Part shown: piece by piece, positions 21,640 through 33,082 of the stretch
Numbering within the stretch: the stretch's first letter is position 1
Layout: every line of letters begins with the position of its first letter
Source of the DNA: Cryptomeria japonica
Taxonomy: Eukaryota; Streptophyta; Pinopsida; Cupressales; Cupressaceae
Direction of reading: 5' to 3'
Length of the DNA: 64,000 nucleotides
Assembly: GCF_030272615.1 (NCBI RefSeq)
Contig: NC_081406.1
Location: forward strand, 240,174,422 to 240,238,421
Translations under genes and position numbers: made by a program
Notes under the pieces: generated by a model
What the model was told of the DNA's origin: nothing
Databases searched by the model: none
What the model saw: only the letters and a program-made list of their open reading frames with translations

Positions 21640-22440
21640 AGAAAGAGAAAAATGTTAATGGGCCTATTATTGAGGAGGTCATATCTGAAGACTCCTCTTC
21701 CTTTTAGACTATAGTCTCTGAATGGCCCGTGGATAATCCCCTCCCTAATGTTTCTATTTTAGTCCCTAATCCTTCTACATTGACCCTTGGTTGCCCTCCT
21801 CCATCCCATGTTTCATCCTCTAGTGTTTGTAAGTTGTCGGGTGTTGTGGACTAAGTTAATAAGATTTGTATCACATATAATAAGAAAAATGAAATCATTC
21901 AATAGCTCCTAGTCCAACTTCGCACAAAAAAAATGGAAAATTAATAGATTGGGGGATTTGGCTAAGGAATAAATGAGAGTTGGTGATAGTATGTAGAAGA
22001 TAAAGATGATAGAGTTTTGGATTTCTACTAATGATTTATCAAAGAGACTTGTGATATGGGATAGTTTGGATGCAGAGGTCAAAGCCCTAAGTGGAAAGTT
22101 GGCCTCGAAGAAAGAAATAAAAGAAATGATAAGGGATCTCTCTATTATCTAGAGTAATCAAGGAACAATGAAAAGAAATTTGGAAGAGATTATGGCTTTT
22201 AATAGGGATTGGGGAGAAAAATATTGTCTTCCATGTACGTTCTCCAAGAAGAGCTTGAACGAAGATATGCTAAAAGGAAGAGGTCCATGGAGATTGTGAC
22301 TGGTACTACTTTGGAGCCATTTGATACAACTGTTAAGGCTAAATGGGTCCCTTTCTTTTGCTCCTACTAAGGATGTGCTTAAAACTCTTTTCGAGAGAAA
22401 GTTAGGGAGCTTAGCTAGGAATGACAAGTTGTTAAAACCC
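21640..22440 (+). pseudogene. Unrecognised degenerate ORF with a coiled-coil-like segment
   Basis: One plus-strand frame stays largely open from 21640 with Pro/Ser-rich text (VSEWPVDNPLPNVSILVPNP), breaks near 21900-21960, then reads DSLDAEVKALSGKLASKKEI, RNLEEIMAFNRDWGEKYCL and TKDVLKTLFERKLGSLARND. Hydrophobic residues recur at heptad-like spacing. I cannot assign it. It may be the first ORF of another LINE, because GT-rich sequence resembling a LINE 3' part follows at 22441-22740. Stops lie at about 22150, 22298 and elsewhere. The evidence for coding is only the run of sensible protein text. Confidence 0.35.
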
Positions 22441-22960
22441 CCACTATGTAGAACATTTGTTTGTTCCTTCTGGGGGTGGAGTTTTGGTGTTGGTCATGTT
22501 CGGTCTTGTTTTGTTTAGTGTTTGGTTTTAGTTTTTGGTCTTCATCTAGCTCTAGTCTTTTGTGTGATTGCTAGTCTTAATATTGACCGTTTTCATTCTT
22601 TGTGAGGCCGCTTTCATCTACCTTTTGGTTTTTATGTAAGGGTTCATGCCCTCTTTCACTTTATCTAATTAGAACAAGTGTTCCATAAAGATTTTCTTAA
22701 CCTTTATAAATGTTATAGAGAAGAACTAGAAGCAATTGTGACCATAAAGAGTCTTTAAGTCATTGTCTTGTTTGCCTTGTTTCCATCCTTTTTTTTTTAT
22801 TTCACATTTTCTGTCTTAGGATGTGTTTCCTTGCTAAACTTTAGTTTTATTTGTTTTTTATTTTCTTATGTTACTATCTTTGTAGTGTTTCAGAGGCCTT
22901 TGAAGACCTACTTTACCTTGTACAAAAAATAGAATAACATGTCAATAATTATTTTAAATT
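22441..22960 (+). other. GT/T-rich non-coding stretch
   Basis: The stretch is rich in TTTTGG and GGTTTT words (for example 22480-22580) and resembles the untranslated end of a retroelement. No open frame of substance and no LTR ends are seen. Confidence 0.3.
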
Positions 22961-24500
22961 TACTTGTATTTAAATACACATATCAACTAAATTTTAAAAC
23001 ATTCTTTATAACTTTATTTGCTAAAATTTATATGTAAATTAAAAAATTTGTTACATAAACGTCTTTATTTATTTAAATAAGGCTAATACTTTAGCTATTT
23101 TTGTCTTCTTCTTTTTCCCTCTTTCACTAGAGTAAATAAACTACTTGCTTAACATACATAAGTCTTAACAATATCTCATATTGTCTTTCCTTTACATAAG
23201 AGAGACCTACAATCACGTGTAAGACTTTTTCATACATTTTTATCAGGAAGGGAGAAAATGTGTAACCTTGATGCACAATTGTAAACAATGAAGTAAAGTA
23301 ATTTAGTTGACAATTGAAAATAAAGTTTTGACAACTCTCCATATGTTCTGTCCATCTGTGAAATTTGCATAAATCAATTCTTTCACATTAAAGAACACCT
23401 TAATTGAACTCAATTAATTAAAATGAAAAAAAAATAATCACTTAATCATAAAATAAATAAATAAATCAAATTTTCAATCGATTTAATAAAATAACATAGT
23501 AATAGAACTTTTTAATCTGTATTTATATCTACATACATACTAACTAAACATAAAAACCTTCATTTATAATTTTTTTTTTTAAGTTTATAGTATCAACAAA
23601 ATATTTTTAAAACATCTTTATTTATTTAAAGTCTATAACTTGAACCGTGCTTTTATTCTTCCTTTTTCCCCCAAATTTTTATAATAGTAAATAAAGTACT
23701 TTCTCAACCGACATGGACTTTAAAAATATTTCATGTTACTTGTCTTTTCATAAAAGATATTTGTGATCATATGTAAGACTTTACATAATTTTTTAATGGA
23801 AGTTGAAGATACGTATAATCTTAATTCATAGTTCTAAGGAATTAATTAATATATCTTAATTTGTGATTGAAAATAAGTTTCAACAACCTTATTTCGTACA
23901 TATATCAAATTGATGAAAATCAACTCTTCAACATTAAAAAACACATTGATTGAACTCACTAAACTAATATTTTAAAATATATATCCCAATCATAAACAAA
24001 AACATGAACTCTTAAATTAACTTAAGAAAATAACATATGGATAAAACCTTTTAATTCTAAGGAATTAATTAATATAACTTAATTCATAATTGAAAATGAG
24101 TGCCAACAACTTTATTTCGTACATATATCAAATTGATGAAAACCAACTCTTCTACATTAAAAAACATAGTGATTGAACTCACTAAACTAAAAGAAAAAAT
24201 AATATATCCCAATCATAAACGAAAACGTGAATTATTAAATTAACTTAAGAAAATAACATATGGATAAAACCTTTTAATTCTAAGGAATTAATTAATATAA
24301 CTTTATTCATGATTGAAAATAAATTTCAACAACCTTATTTCATATATATATATCAAATTGGCAAAAACCAACTCCTCTACATTAAAAATCACATTGATTG
24401 AACTCACTAGACTAAAATTAAAAAATATATATTCCAATCATAAACGAAAATGTGAATTATTAAATTAACTTAAGAAAATAACATATAGATAAAACTTATA
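22960..24500 (+). repeat. AT-rich duplicated module field, locus A
   Basis: Three diverged copies of a roughly 130-bp module lie at about 23120-23270, 23690-23825 and 24555-24690. Each contains AAATAAA-x-TACT, a CTTTCCTTTTCATAAAAGA-like word and an ATCATATG-x-AAGACTTTA-like word. Further copies are at 28640-28780, 29120-29250, 31095-31230 and 44275-44390. The module nearest the TATA box at 24870 carries CACGTG-type cores. This reads as local amplification of a promoter-proximal segment. No protein frame is supported here. Confidence 0.6.
23831..24500 (+). repeat. Tandem array, about 224-bp period, three copies
   Basis: The phrase ttctaaggaattaattaata recurs at about 23831, 24055 and 24278, a period of 223-224 bp. 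Each unit also carries the words caacaacctttatttc and attgaactcactaaact and ends before aacatatggataaaacc. The third unit is followed by the promoter module of locus A. Confidence 0.8.
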
Positions 24501-24867
24501 TCTTAATAAAGATACTTACTAAGTATACATATTAATCTTCATTTCAAACTTTATATTTATAAATAAATCACTCACGTGAATCTCAAAAGCACCTCAAGCG
24601 ACCTTTCCTCTTTATAAAAGATGCTCGCAGTCATATGAAAGACTTTATCACCGCCATCATTACAAGGGAAGAACACGTGTCGTCTTATTTCGATTGGAAA
24701 TGGAAATGGAAATTGTAAACAGTGAAAGATTCTGGTTGGTGAACAGATTCATTGACTATCGGCCCTCTAATTTTGAAACCGATAACGCTTAAACTTCGGC
24801 GCAAACCTAATTTTCAGATTGAGATAGATGCCCTATGCTTTCACCTCTTTCCAATCTTTCTCTTTCC

Positions 24868-24878
24868 TATAAATAGAC
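24868..24878 (+). promoter_or_regulatory. TATA box candidate
   Basis: CCTATAAATAGACG is a close match to a plant TATA box. It lies 100 bp upstream of the ATG at 24979, with an AC-rich leader between. The second copy of this locus near 31480 lacks the segment holding the TATA box, so only locus A keeps it. Confidence 0.55.
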
Positions 24879-24978
24879 GTATCACTACACTTCACAGCAG
24901 CAAATTACTTGGGCTAACTCGATACTTCATTTTAGTCTGTAAATCTTGTCTTTCTGTTGCATGCATTACAGATATTAA

Positions 24979-25285
24979 ATGCAAGGTGCCTTACTCAGTG
25001 TACTCATGGACCTTGCTGCCGACGTTTTCATTCCAGAGGACTACGTAAATAGCCGCCGTTCAAGGAAAACAGCGGCCAAGCAACAACTGAACACTTCTAC
25101 CAATGCTTTGGATACTCAAAAGACCACCTTATTTGCACACAAGAATGAAAGTCCCCATCGTACAACCAGCTGGTTCGAGGAAACAATTTTTATTTGTTTC
25201 ACTCTCTAGTCGGCTGCAAGATAGGATGACTCATTTCCCTTCTACTCGTGTAGCTTACGTGCATATAGGATTTGTGAACTCCTAA
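24979..25285 (+). CDS. Small gene candidate, locus A (unrecognised product)
   Basis: The ATG at 24979 opens a 76-codon frame ending at 25209: MQGALLSVLMDLAADVF, then NSRRSRKTAAKQQLNTSTN and TQKTTLFAH. A second, overlapping frame to 25285 continues DRMTHFPSTRVAYVHIGFV. In the diverged copy at 31456-31665 both pieces lie in a single frame (RRSRKTTAKQQVNTSTN then RMTHFPFTRVAYEDVGFVNS). Conservation of this text between copies suggests a real coding ancestor, with locus A frameshifted or spliced between the pieces. The TATA box upstream supports transcription. I do not recognise the protein, and it may be only a first exon. Confidence 0.35.
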
Positions 25286-25379
25286 TTATTAGTGAAATGA
25301 AAGTTGCAGGTAGAATAAGCATTCTGTTGAACAGACCCATGCAATAGATACGTCGCCTTAATTTACATAAGGGAAATTC

Positions 25380-26144
25380 TTCTGGATTTGGATTTGTAAT
25401 TATTGGATCAGTGTTCGACAGTTCTAGATCCGTACAAATAAATTGATAGTTAGATATTGAGTAGAATTGATTAATGCCTTTGGCATGTATTAAGGGAAAA
25501 TTTGTGTGGGTTTAGACCTTTAAAGATCAAAATTGTGTATCCTTTAGAAATATATTTCAGTTGTATATTCAGTTTGAAAAGATTAATGCAATAGACATGT
25601 ATTAAGTTGAAATCTATGTTGTTTTAAATCTTTCAATGTCAAAACTGTGTTGTCCTTACAAATATTTTCATTGTTCGATATTCAGTTGAAAAAACAAACA
25701 CAATAGACATGCAGAGTTATATCTATATATATCGAAATGATATTGCTCAACCACAGCGTGCGTTCAAGTATATTTTCCTTAGATTTTACTAGGAGCGCTT
25801 ATTTCAGGTTTGCAAGCATTTTTACAAGTGTTAAAAATAGGTTTCTTTAACGATTATATAATCCCAAGCGTTGTATAAACTCGAAGAGTGTAGAAAGTTT
25901 TCCAAAGAGAAGTGGTGTGAAAACACACCGTGGGGGAGGGAGTGGAATGAACAAAATGTCCTTGGGCATGATGGTGACAGATCGGTCTTGAAGTTCTGTG
26001 CAATCTCCCTTACCCGCCATTGGAAGGACATATCCATCCTAGTTTCCATTTGAGAACATGCTGTGATAGATATGGTTATAAGTGTAATTTTGGATGTAGT
26101 CAAGTTTTTAAGTTTCTTTTAAATATTTATGTTTACATGTCATG

Positions 26145-26195
<51 letters not shown>

Positions 26196-26560
26196 AATAT
26201 TTATTTAATAAGAAAATACAAATCAAATATTTATTTCTATAAGCTATTATTAGTATAACTGTTACAAAATAAACTAGATATTATATAAGAATACAATAAA
26301 ATTGTTTCATTATATGTTTAGAAGAACAAAAGACTAATCAAATCTATATCTTACAATTTTAAACAAGATATGCATTCCATTAGGTTCTTACCAATTATAT
26401 ATGTTGATTTTAATTGATTTAGAGGTTAGATAGTTGTTCTTTCATCATTTGTGTGTTAGGGTTGGGGTCATAATTATTCATGATACAAGTTGAACAAATG
26501 TCATATGGATTAGATTATAAAATGCAAGTATATATTAGAATGATTGGTCTTTATAATTTC
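25380..26560 (+). repeat. Downstream part of locus A, duplicated at 45000-46260
   Basis: This segment aligns along its length with 45000-46260. It contains two copies of a roughly 115-bp unit near 25483 and 25600, around the word gacatgtattaag; the other locus has three. A well-conserved block at 25905-26080 (cttgggcatgatggtgacag, then atcggtcttgaagttctgtg) is also present there. Frames are open on both strands across the block in both copies, so its nature, protein or RNA, is undecided. Confidence 0.65.
26149..26185 (+). repeat. (TA)n microsatellite
   Basis: An uninterrupted TA run of about 18 units. It is absent from the matching position of the copy near 45.8 kb, so it expanded or arose after duplication. 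Confidence 0.95.
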
Positions 26561-27490
26561 GTTAAAGAACATTATTGTTTTTTTCTAATTCGAAGAACGA
26601 TTAAATATCTGTAATATGCAATGGAATGATAGTTGAGTTCTTCAAGAATTTCCAAAATCAACTTGATTTCTCTTTTAAGGAGCAAGAATGAGGATGTATG
26701 TTGTAATCATAAGCATGTTGCATCATTGTTTTGGATTGAGGTATTCAATCAAAATGAAGAAATTGAAACTCTAGCTTGATTTCTTGTTCCCTATTTTTGT
26801 TCGAATAAATTTCTCCCATTCACTGAACAACCAACTTGATGAAGGCCATCTTAATTTACGCTCAACATTGATAGTTTGGAGAATTTTGTAAATGCTTTCA
26901 CAAAGCTAGGTAGCATAAAAACATATGGGTCTCTCAACCCATAGAAAATAATTGATAGTGTAATTATAGCTACACACTTACAATTTAGATAAGTACGAGA
27001 ATGTGACATAAGGTGTCTCAACCTTGCATCATGATATTGAGAATATTGAGATGTAATTTTAGGCTATACAGGTCTTTTTTTGCTAAAAACATAATCAAAA
27101 CATGATTTAATTGGCTACAACAAGTTATGATGACTTCAACCATGCTTTAAGATCTAAAAATTGGGGTTCAATTAGTTTATCAAATTAAAATCTATGTCCT
27201 TCATAAGTTATTTGCCCACATGAAAATGTAATAGCACCTATAATTCATGGGATCAAGTTGGGAGGATAAAGTTATACCATGTTATTATGTATTCTTATGA
27301 CAGGTGTAAGGAATATTAATATTATATTCCCCACATGTGGATGCCTAGAATGAGATAATTATTGACTTAGGGAGTGGGAAAACATGCAACCTTTTGGCTT
27401 ATCAAAGTGAATATTGGAAGAGGAAACATGCATCTCTAGGTACTCCATCTTAAAAAATATTTAATGTAATATTGATCTTGCAGGGTTTGG
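26561..27490. other. AT-rich spacer without recognised features
   Basis: I see no coding frame, element end or RNA gene that I can support here. Confidence 0.5.
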
Positions 27491-27496
27491 CACCAA

Positions 27497-27890
27497 TGTT
27501 GGAGGGAATGTGTTGAAACCAAAATTGTTGTTCTTTTGACTTTCAAGGAGGCAATCAAAGGGTTGTGGTCATTTGAAATGAATAGGATTTTGTTCATGCC
27601 TTATTTGGTGTCTTTGGAGATCTTTCTATTCTATAAATATATCTCTTTATATGTAGAAATTGATGAAGAACTATTGAATGTAGAGTTACTCTAGAAGAAC
27701 AACAACAATATGGAGGTACAAGGAGGTTTTTCATAAGTACAAAGGTGCTACCATGTGGAGGTGAAGATTTTTCTCCCACAGAGGTTTCTCCATGTAAATC
27801 TTATGTTATATGATGTTTTATATTTTTCAAATTTGTGACTCATTGATGATATCTTATGGTGATGTCCCAATTGATAAAATGTGCATTAGA
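27497..27890 (+). mobile_element. Possible LTR fragment
   Basis: The segment starts TGTTGGAGGGAATGTG, a common start for plant copia LTRs. It has a TATA-like ctataaatatatctc near 27630 and text resembling a U5 (tttttctcccacagaggttt) near 27765. I could not find a matching right end or a target duplication, so limits and identity are tentative. Confidence 0.3.
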
Positions 27891-28490
27891 CCTGTACCAT
27901 TACATATCTGCTAAAAAAGTGTCACCTAGGGTACATGAGAAGTGCACGCCTAGCTAAGAAAGAGACCAAAAAACATAAAACAATACAAAACCACTAAGCA
28001 CAAAGAGGACCAGAGAGAAAACCAACAACAAAAATTACCCAGAAATACACTAGAACCAGCTAATCACTATAGACACAAAGAGATGGCCTACTAGTTGAAG
28101 GTATTGCCTTCTTTCCAATCCTTACATAAACTAAGGATTTTATTAGATAAAAATATATTTTTGTTGGAATTTAATCATAAACATAGGGGTCTCCATAAAC
28201 AAAGAAGGAGAAAGAGTGTGCCTCTTCCGTTTAGCTTTCCTATAGTTGATCTCCTCCTATATGGCTTTTAGGGAAGTCAAATTCTGGAGGACCATCTCCT
28301 GGATTCGATTATTTAATTTTAATTTTAATGCTATGAGATTTCCACAATCCATTTTGTATTCTCTTACTTTTTTTGGATTTGATTGTGTAAGAATTTTTTA
28401 TCATCAACATTTCGAATCACACTCCATGATTCATCATCAGGATGTAAGAGAAATCCAAGGAGATGAAAAAAAAAACTTGTGTTTTGTTAT
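27891..28490. other. Non-coding stretch, possibly a reversed retroelement tail
   Basis: Read on the minus strand, 27900-28130 is T/G-rich like LINE 3' sequence (ggttttctctctggtcctc). No motif fixes this. From 28246 a short frame is open but has no recognisable content. Confidence 0.2.
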
Positions 28491-29458
28491 ATATACACAC
28501 CAATTAAATTTTAAATCTTCCTTTATAACTTTATTTGCTAAAACATATATATAAATCTATATATTTGTTTTAAACATCTTTATTTTTTAAAATAAGGCTA
28601 TAATTTTAACTATTTTTATCATTTTTTTCCCTCTTCACTAGATTAAATAAACTGCTTGCTTAACCTACATTAGTCTTAAAAATATTTCTTATTACCTTTC
28701 CTTTTCATAAAAGAGACTTACAATCATATGTAAGACTTTTCATACATTTTTATTAGGAATGGAGAACATGTGTAACCTTAATTGGCAATTGAAAAAAAAG
28801 TTTTGAGAACCTTCCATATGTTTTGTTTGTGTGTGAAATTTGCATAGATCAATCCTTCCACATAAAAGAACACCTTAATTTAACTCAATTAATGAAACTA
28901 AAAAAATAATCTCTTAATCATAACAAAATAACATATTAATGAAACTTTTTAACTTGTATTTTAGTTTACATACATAGTAACTAAACATAAATGCTTCATT
29001 TATAACATCATTTAACAAATTTATATTAATCATAATTTTTTTTTAATTATCTTTATTTATTTAAAGTTTATAAATTCAACTATTTTTTTCTTATTCCCTT
29101 TTTTCCATTTTTCGTAGGGGTAAATAAACTACTCGCTAAATTCACGTGGACTGAAAAAATCTCACATTACCTTTTCAATAAAAGATATTTGCACCCATAT
29201 GTATGACTAAACATATTTTTTTAATGGAAATGAGGGACACAAGTAACCTTAATTCATAGTTGTAAGCAATTAAGTGATGTAAGTGATTTCATGATTGAAA
29301 AATAAGTCATAACAACACTTTATTTATTTCATCCATATGTCAAATTGATAAAAATCAGCTATTCCAAATTAAAAAGCAGATTGAACTCACTTAACTAAAA
29401 TTAAAAAATCAATTGCCCAAACAGAACAAAAGTATTCAATTTTTATATTAACTTAACA
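28490..29458 (+). repeat. Locus B modules (copy of 22960-24480)
   Basis: The sequence aligns with locus A from the phrase ctttataactttatttgcta onward, with module copies at 28640-28780 and 29120-29250. It is interrupted at 29472 by an insertion and resumes at 31001. Confidence 0.65.
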
Positions 29459-29471
29459 AAAGAACATGTAT

Positions 29472-30998
29472 AGTGAACTGGATGAGCAGAATGTAAAGTG
29501 GTGTGCAAGGCAAGAGAGGCAAGGGAAACATTAGGGTTTCTCTTGCACTAGGTGATTTAGATAATGATGAGGATGGAGAGGGTGATGAAGAATTTGTGGG
29601 CCACCATCCTCCTTGGTTGTGGTGGCTTGCGTGTGTGGCGGTTTTGCTTTTTTTGTGTCTTCCTATGGTGGTTTTCAAAGACATTTCTTTCTTCTACAAT
29701 TTTTACGACCAAATTTTTAGATGTTTTGGAGTGGTGTGGTGTGTGCATCTTGTTGTTTGTGGTCGGTGTTCCTCCTCCCTTTTTTGCTTGATTGAAGGGA
29801 TCCTAGTTATAAGTCTTCTAGGTCTTGACACCTTGAGTTGGGCCTTTCGTCTGTGTGGGGCTTTCAAATGTGGGTTGATCTGTATAGTATTTTGTAAACA
29901 GTTTGTTTACAACTAGTTAGATAGGGGTTTTTGGTGAAGTGAATTATTTTATGGCTTTTGTTACTTTTCCCCTTTTCTATGTGCTTTTCTGGTTCAATCA
30001 TTTCTCTCGGGAAGGCCTACTCTTGTGCTTTCATTTTTTTTTCTAGGTTGTAAATTCCTTTGTTTGAGAGACCGTATCCTTAGCTTTAGGTTCTATTTTG
30101 TTGTGCCTTTTGGGGCCTTTTTTTGCTTATTTGAGAATCGCCCATTTCTTGACTTGCTCAAAATTGTTGCTCTAATTTTGGAGGGTGTAGTCTTTTCTTG
30201 CCTACCTTATGACCACCATATTTTTCATTTTTTTTTGTTTGGTGGGATGGTTGGGTGTTTTTTTCCCCTTGGTTTTGCTTGATGTATCTTCCCTGTTGGC
30301 TATAATGGTGGTCACTATCTTTTTTGGCTATGTTGTAGATTTTTGTCTTTGGTTAGGGGTGGATATGGGAGAGCTTCCTATGATTCAAGCTTGGCTTACT
30401 CTTTTAGAGGTGGAGTGTTTCTTGAGCTTTTTATCTTTTGATCCCCATATGTCAAGTTGTTTTGAAGTTTGGTAGCTGGTTACTAGGTCTTCTTCTACTC
30501 TTCTTATAGAGGTGGTTATGTTTCTTGTTAAGTTGAAGATAGGTATTACAGGCGAAGGGGTTTTTTACGGTAAAGGGTATGTTGGTGCTCTTTGTTTAAG
30601 TGATGCATTCAGCTTTGTCATTGTTGCTCCTATGGAGGTGGAGCATTGCAAAATTGGAGGTCTCTCATGCTTCTACATCGAAGAAAAGTGGTGATTAAAA
30701 CACTATGTTTCATAGTTCTTTTCTTGTTTTATTCAGGACTCAAGATGGTTGTTTCCTTGAATTGGTTAATGGTTTGACTATATTCTTGATGGTGTAAAAA
30801 TATCTTTTCTATTGTTGGTTGGCTATTGTTTGACTATTGTTTATCTATGATCTATCTTCTCGCAACTTTCTTTTTGTGGATGTTGTTTGTCTATGATCAA
30901 TCTTCTTACAAATTTCTTTTTGTGAATTTTAGATCATTCCAAAACCATTTATAAAGAGTGTTTCTCCCTTCAAAACCTATATGACCCCTAATAAAAAA
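29472..30998 (+). mobile_element. LINE-like insertion with 15-bp target duplication
   Basis: Relative to locus A, 1527 bp are inserted here. The flanks are CAAAAGAACATGTAT (29457-29471) and CAAAATAACATATAT (30999-31013), 13 of 15 identical. The inserted DNA ends in an A-rich tail (aataaaaaac). Long, A-tailed, duplication-flanked insertions are typical of target-primed retrotransposition. The body is T/G-rich; a frame at 29503-29916 (GDEEFVGHHPPWLWWLACV) is open but matches nothing I know. It could be a 5'-truncated LINE or a processed transcript. Confidence 0.6.
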
Positions 30999-31013
30999 CA
31001 AAATAACATATAT

Positions 31014-31720
31014 TAATAAAATCTTTAAATATTATTTATATCTTAATAAATATACATACTAAATATACATATTAATTTACATTTCAAACTTTATATTTGT
31101 AAATCAATCACTGGTTAAACTCATGTGAATCTCAAAAGCACCTCATGCGAGCTTTCCTTTTCATAAAAGACCCTCACAATCATATGGAAGACTTTATCAC
31201 CGCCTTCATTGTAAGGGAAGAAAACGTGTCATCTTATTTCGATTGGAAATGGCAACGGAAATCGTAAATACTGAAAGACTGGTTGGTAAACAGATTTTAG
31301 CAATGGGGTTTATAAAGAAGTAGGGTAATACAATAATACTAAGGCCCACCGATTCATTAACTATCGGCCCTCTAATTTTGAAACGGATAATACTTTAACC
31401 CGGGATTGCGAAAACTTGGGCTCAAACATAATTTTCAGATTGAGAGTGATGCCCTATGCTTTCACCTCTTTCCAATCATGCTTTAAATGCAACGCGCCTT
31501 ACTCAGTGTACTCATGGACCTTGCCGCCGATCAAGGAAAACAACGGCCAAGCAACAAGTGAACACTTCTACTAATACTCAAAAGACCGTCTTATTTGCAC
31601 AAAGAATGACTCATTTCCCTTTTACTCGTGTAGCTTACGAAGATGTAGGATTTGTTAACTCCTAATTATTAGTGAAACGAAAGTTGCAGGTAGAATAAGT
31701 ATTATGTAGGATTCTAAATT
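31014..31720 (+). pseudogene. Locus B copy of the small-gene candidate, promoter deleted
   Basis: The segment matches 24500-25330 but lacks the roughly 110 bp holding the TATA box and start region, and has two further deletions inside the coding part. The remaining frame at 31456-31665 reads RRSRKTTAKQQVNTSTN, TQKTVLFAQ, RMTHFPFTRVAYEDVGFVNS. Loss of the TATA box argues that this copy is silent. The unbroken frame at its end is why the locus A text is taken to be coding-derived. Confidence 0.5.
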
Positions 31721-31722
31721 TA

Positions 31723-31985
31723 TGGAATCCATGGAGGAGATTGGTGGTGGCAACGACTGTACAACTAGAAGAAACAGAAAAAGGTTTGAGTTAGATAGAG
31801 TTGAGGTGAAAGGGAACATCTTGGGAGATAAGGGAAAGGGAAAAGCCTTAACGAAGTGTGTTAGTGGTAAAGATTTCCTTGAAATTGATGACCCTTGCTC
31901 AACTCTTTTCAAGATTCTTATCGTCCCTTTTGCCAACCCCAAGTCCATTCTAAAGTTATCGAACATAATGGTTCAAGTTCGTTGA
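31723..31985 (+). pseudogene. Unrecognised 87-codon frame containing the dispersed repeat
   Basis: The ATG at about 31722 opens MESMEEIGGGNDCTTRRNRK, then a basic middle and LEIDDPCSTLFKILIVPF at 31876-31930. The latter is the part shared with 20025-20122. The frame ends at 31985. Text downstream to 32340 continues as degenerate frames with Lys-rich content. It may be the N-terminus of a repeat-borne protein. No known family is recognised. Confidence 0.3.
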
Positions 31986-32926
31986 AATATAAACTATCTT
32001 TAAGAGAAAGTGGAACTCCAAAAAAAAAAAAACATAACCAAATAGTTGTTTATTGAGATTAAATAAAATAAATGAGAAGATAGATTTTGTTGGTAAGAGA
32101 CTAAAAGGTGATCCCTTTCTCCTTTCTAATCAAGATTTAAAACTATTCTACTTGTGAGAGGTTAAATTCTTGATATCAATAAAGCTATCTGAAAATAAGA
32201 TGAAAATAAGAAGCATGATAAGCTAATTATTGGTTTCCAACAAGATATTAAAAAAAATTATATTAGTATTCAAAATCTGAAAAGAGATGTGAGCATTATC
32301 AAGATAGTCTAAACAAATTTATTTAGGTTAACAAGTAATCATTATTGTAGCCCAAACAATTCAATTACATATACATTTAATTCAAATTCTATGTTTGAAT
32401 CCAATTAAATGTAATCATCCCAAATATACAATTTATCTTTGCAAATAACTTAATCTCAATAGTTGTAACTGTCTCGTCATTGCAATTGAATTTTAATTTA
32501 ACATTCACAAGGAAATAATAAACATCACTTCTTTTTAATTAGGACAAATGACAAACTATTCTAGTTATCATCTCATCAAACTTATTCCATAATAGTAGTA
32601 TCAATTTTATCTTTATGCACATTAAGTTATAAAAACCATAATTAGGTTACTCCTCATATACTATGAAATCAAAATTGAGATTAAATGTTAAAGATAAATT
32701 TTGTTAATCCTACTTAGGTGAATATCATAAGGTAGCAACATGAATGAAACCAATAATATGGTGTTTATGTTGATTTAAGCATGGGCTTCACATCCTCCTC
32801 CTCTAGAAATGAACTTCCTTCTAAAACTCAAATATTTATATGCAAAATGAGCTCATTGCAATCACAATTGATGAATTATGGTTTACAAATGGAGCTTGAC
32901 TACAAAGTTCCCTTAGTACACAAAAA
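31986..32926. other. AT-rich stretch without supported features
   Basis: Degenerate frames only. Nothing recognised on either strand. Confidence 0.4.
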
Positions 32927-33082
32927 ATGGTGGGAACATCAAAGGCAAAGAGGGGATTAGAGCAAGATTTGTTGATTCAATTTTGTGGGTCTACAAGGAA
33001 GCCAATGGACTTGTCAAAGAGGAAGAGGAAGAGGAAGAAGAATAAGAATAAGGTTGCTGAGAAGTTTGTAGACATTTTTTAA
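32927..33082 (+). CDS. Short 51-codon ORF with a strongly basic stretch
   Basis: The ATG at 32927 (context aaaaaatgg) opens a clean frame to TAA at 33080-33082. It encodes MVGTSKAKRGLEQDLLIQF, then a Lys/Arg run (KRKRKRKKNKNK) like a nuclear localisation signal, and ends VAEKFVDIF. It could be a terminal exon of a host gene or a chance frame. No promoter or homologue is visible in the window. The coding call rests on length without stops and the plausible composition only. Confidence 0.25.
   Translation: MVGTSKAKRGLEQDLLIQFCGSTRKPMDLSKRKRKRKKNKNKVAEKFVDIF

Noticed and set aside
20701-21641. Plus-strand frames of 84-111 codons
   Set aside because: They lie inside a solo LTR bounded by TTCCC duplications, are Thr/His/Asn-rich by composition and lack homologous features.
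26149-26185. TA run as an origin or matrix-attachment site
   Set aside because: A simple microsatellite explains it. The copy at 45.8 kb lacks it and nothing else points to such a role.
29503-30475. Membrane-protein-like frames rich in Trp, Phe and Leu
   Set aside because: They result from T/G-rich composition inside the insertion at 29472-30998. Several overlapping frames look alike and none has a recognisable motif.
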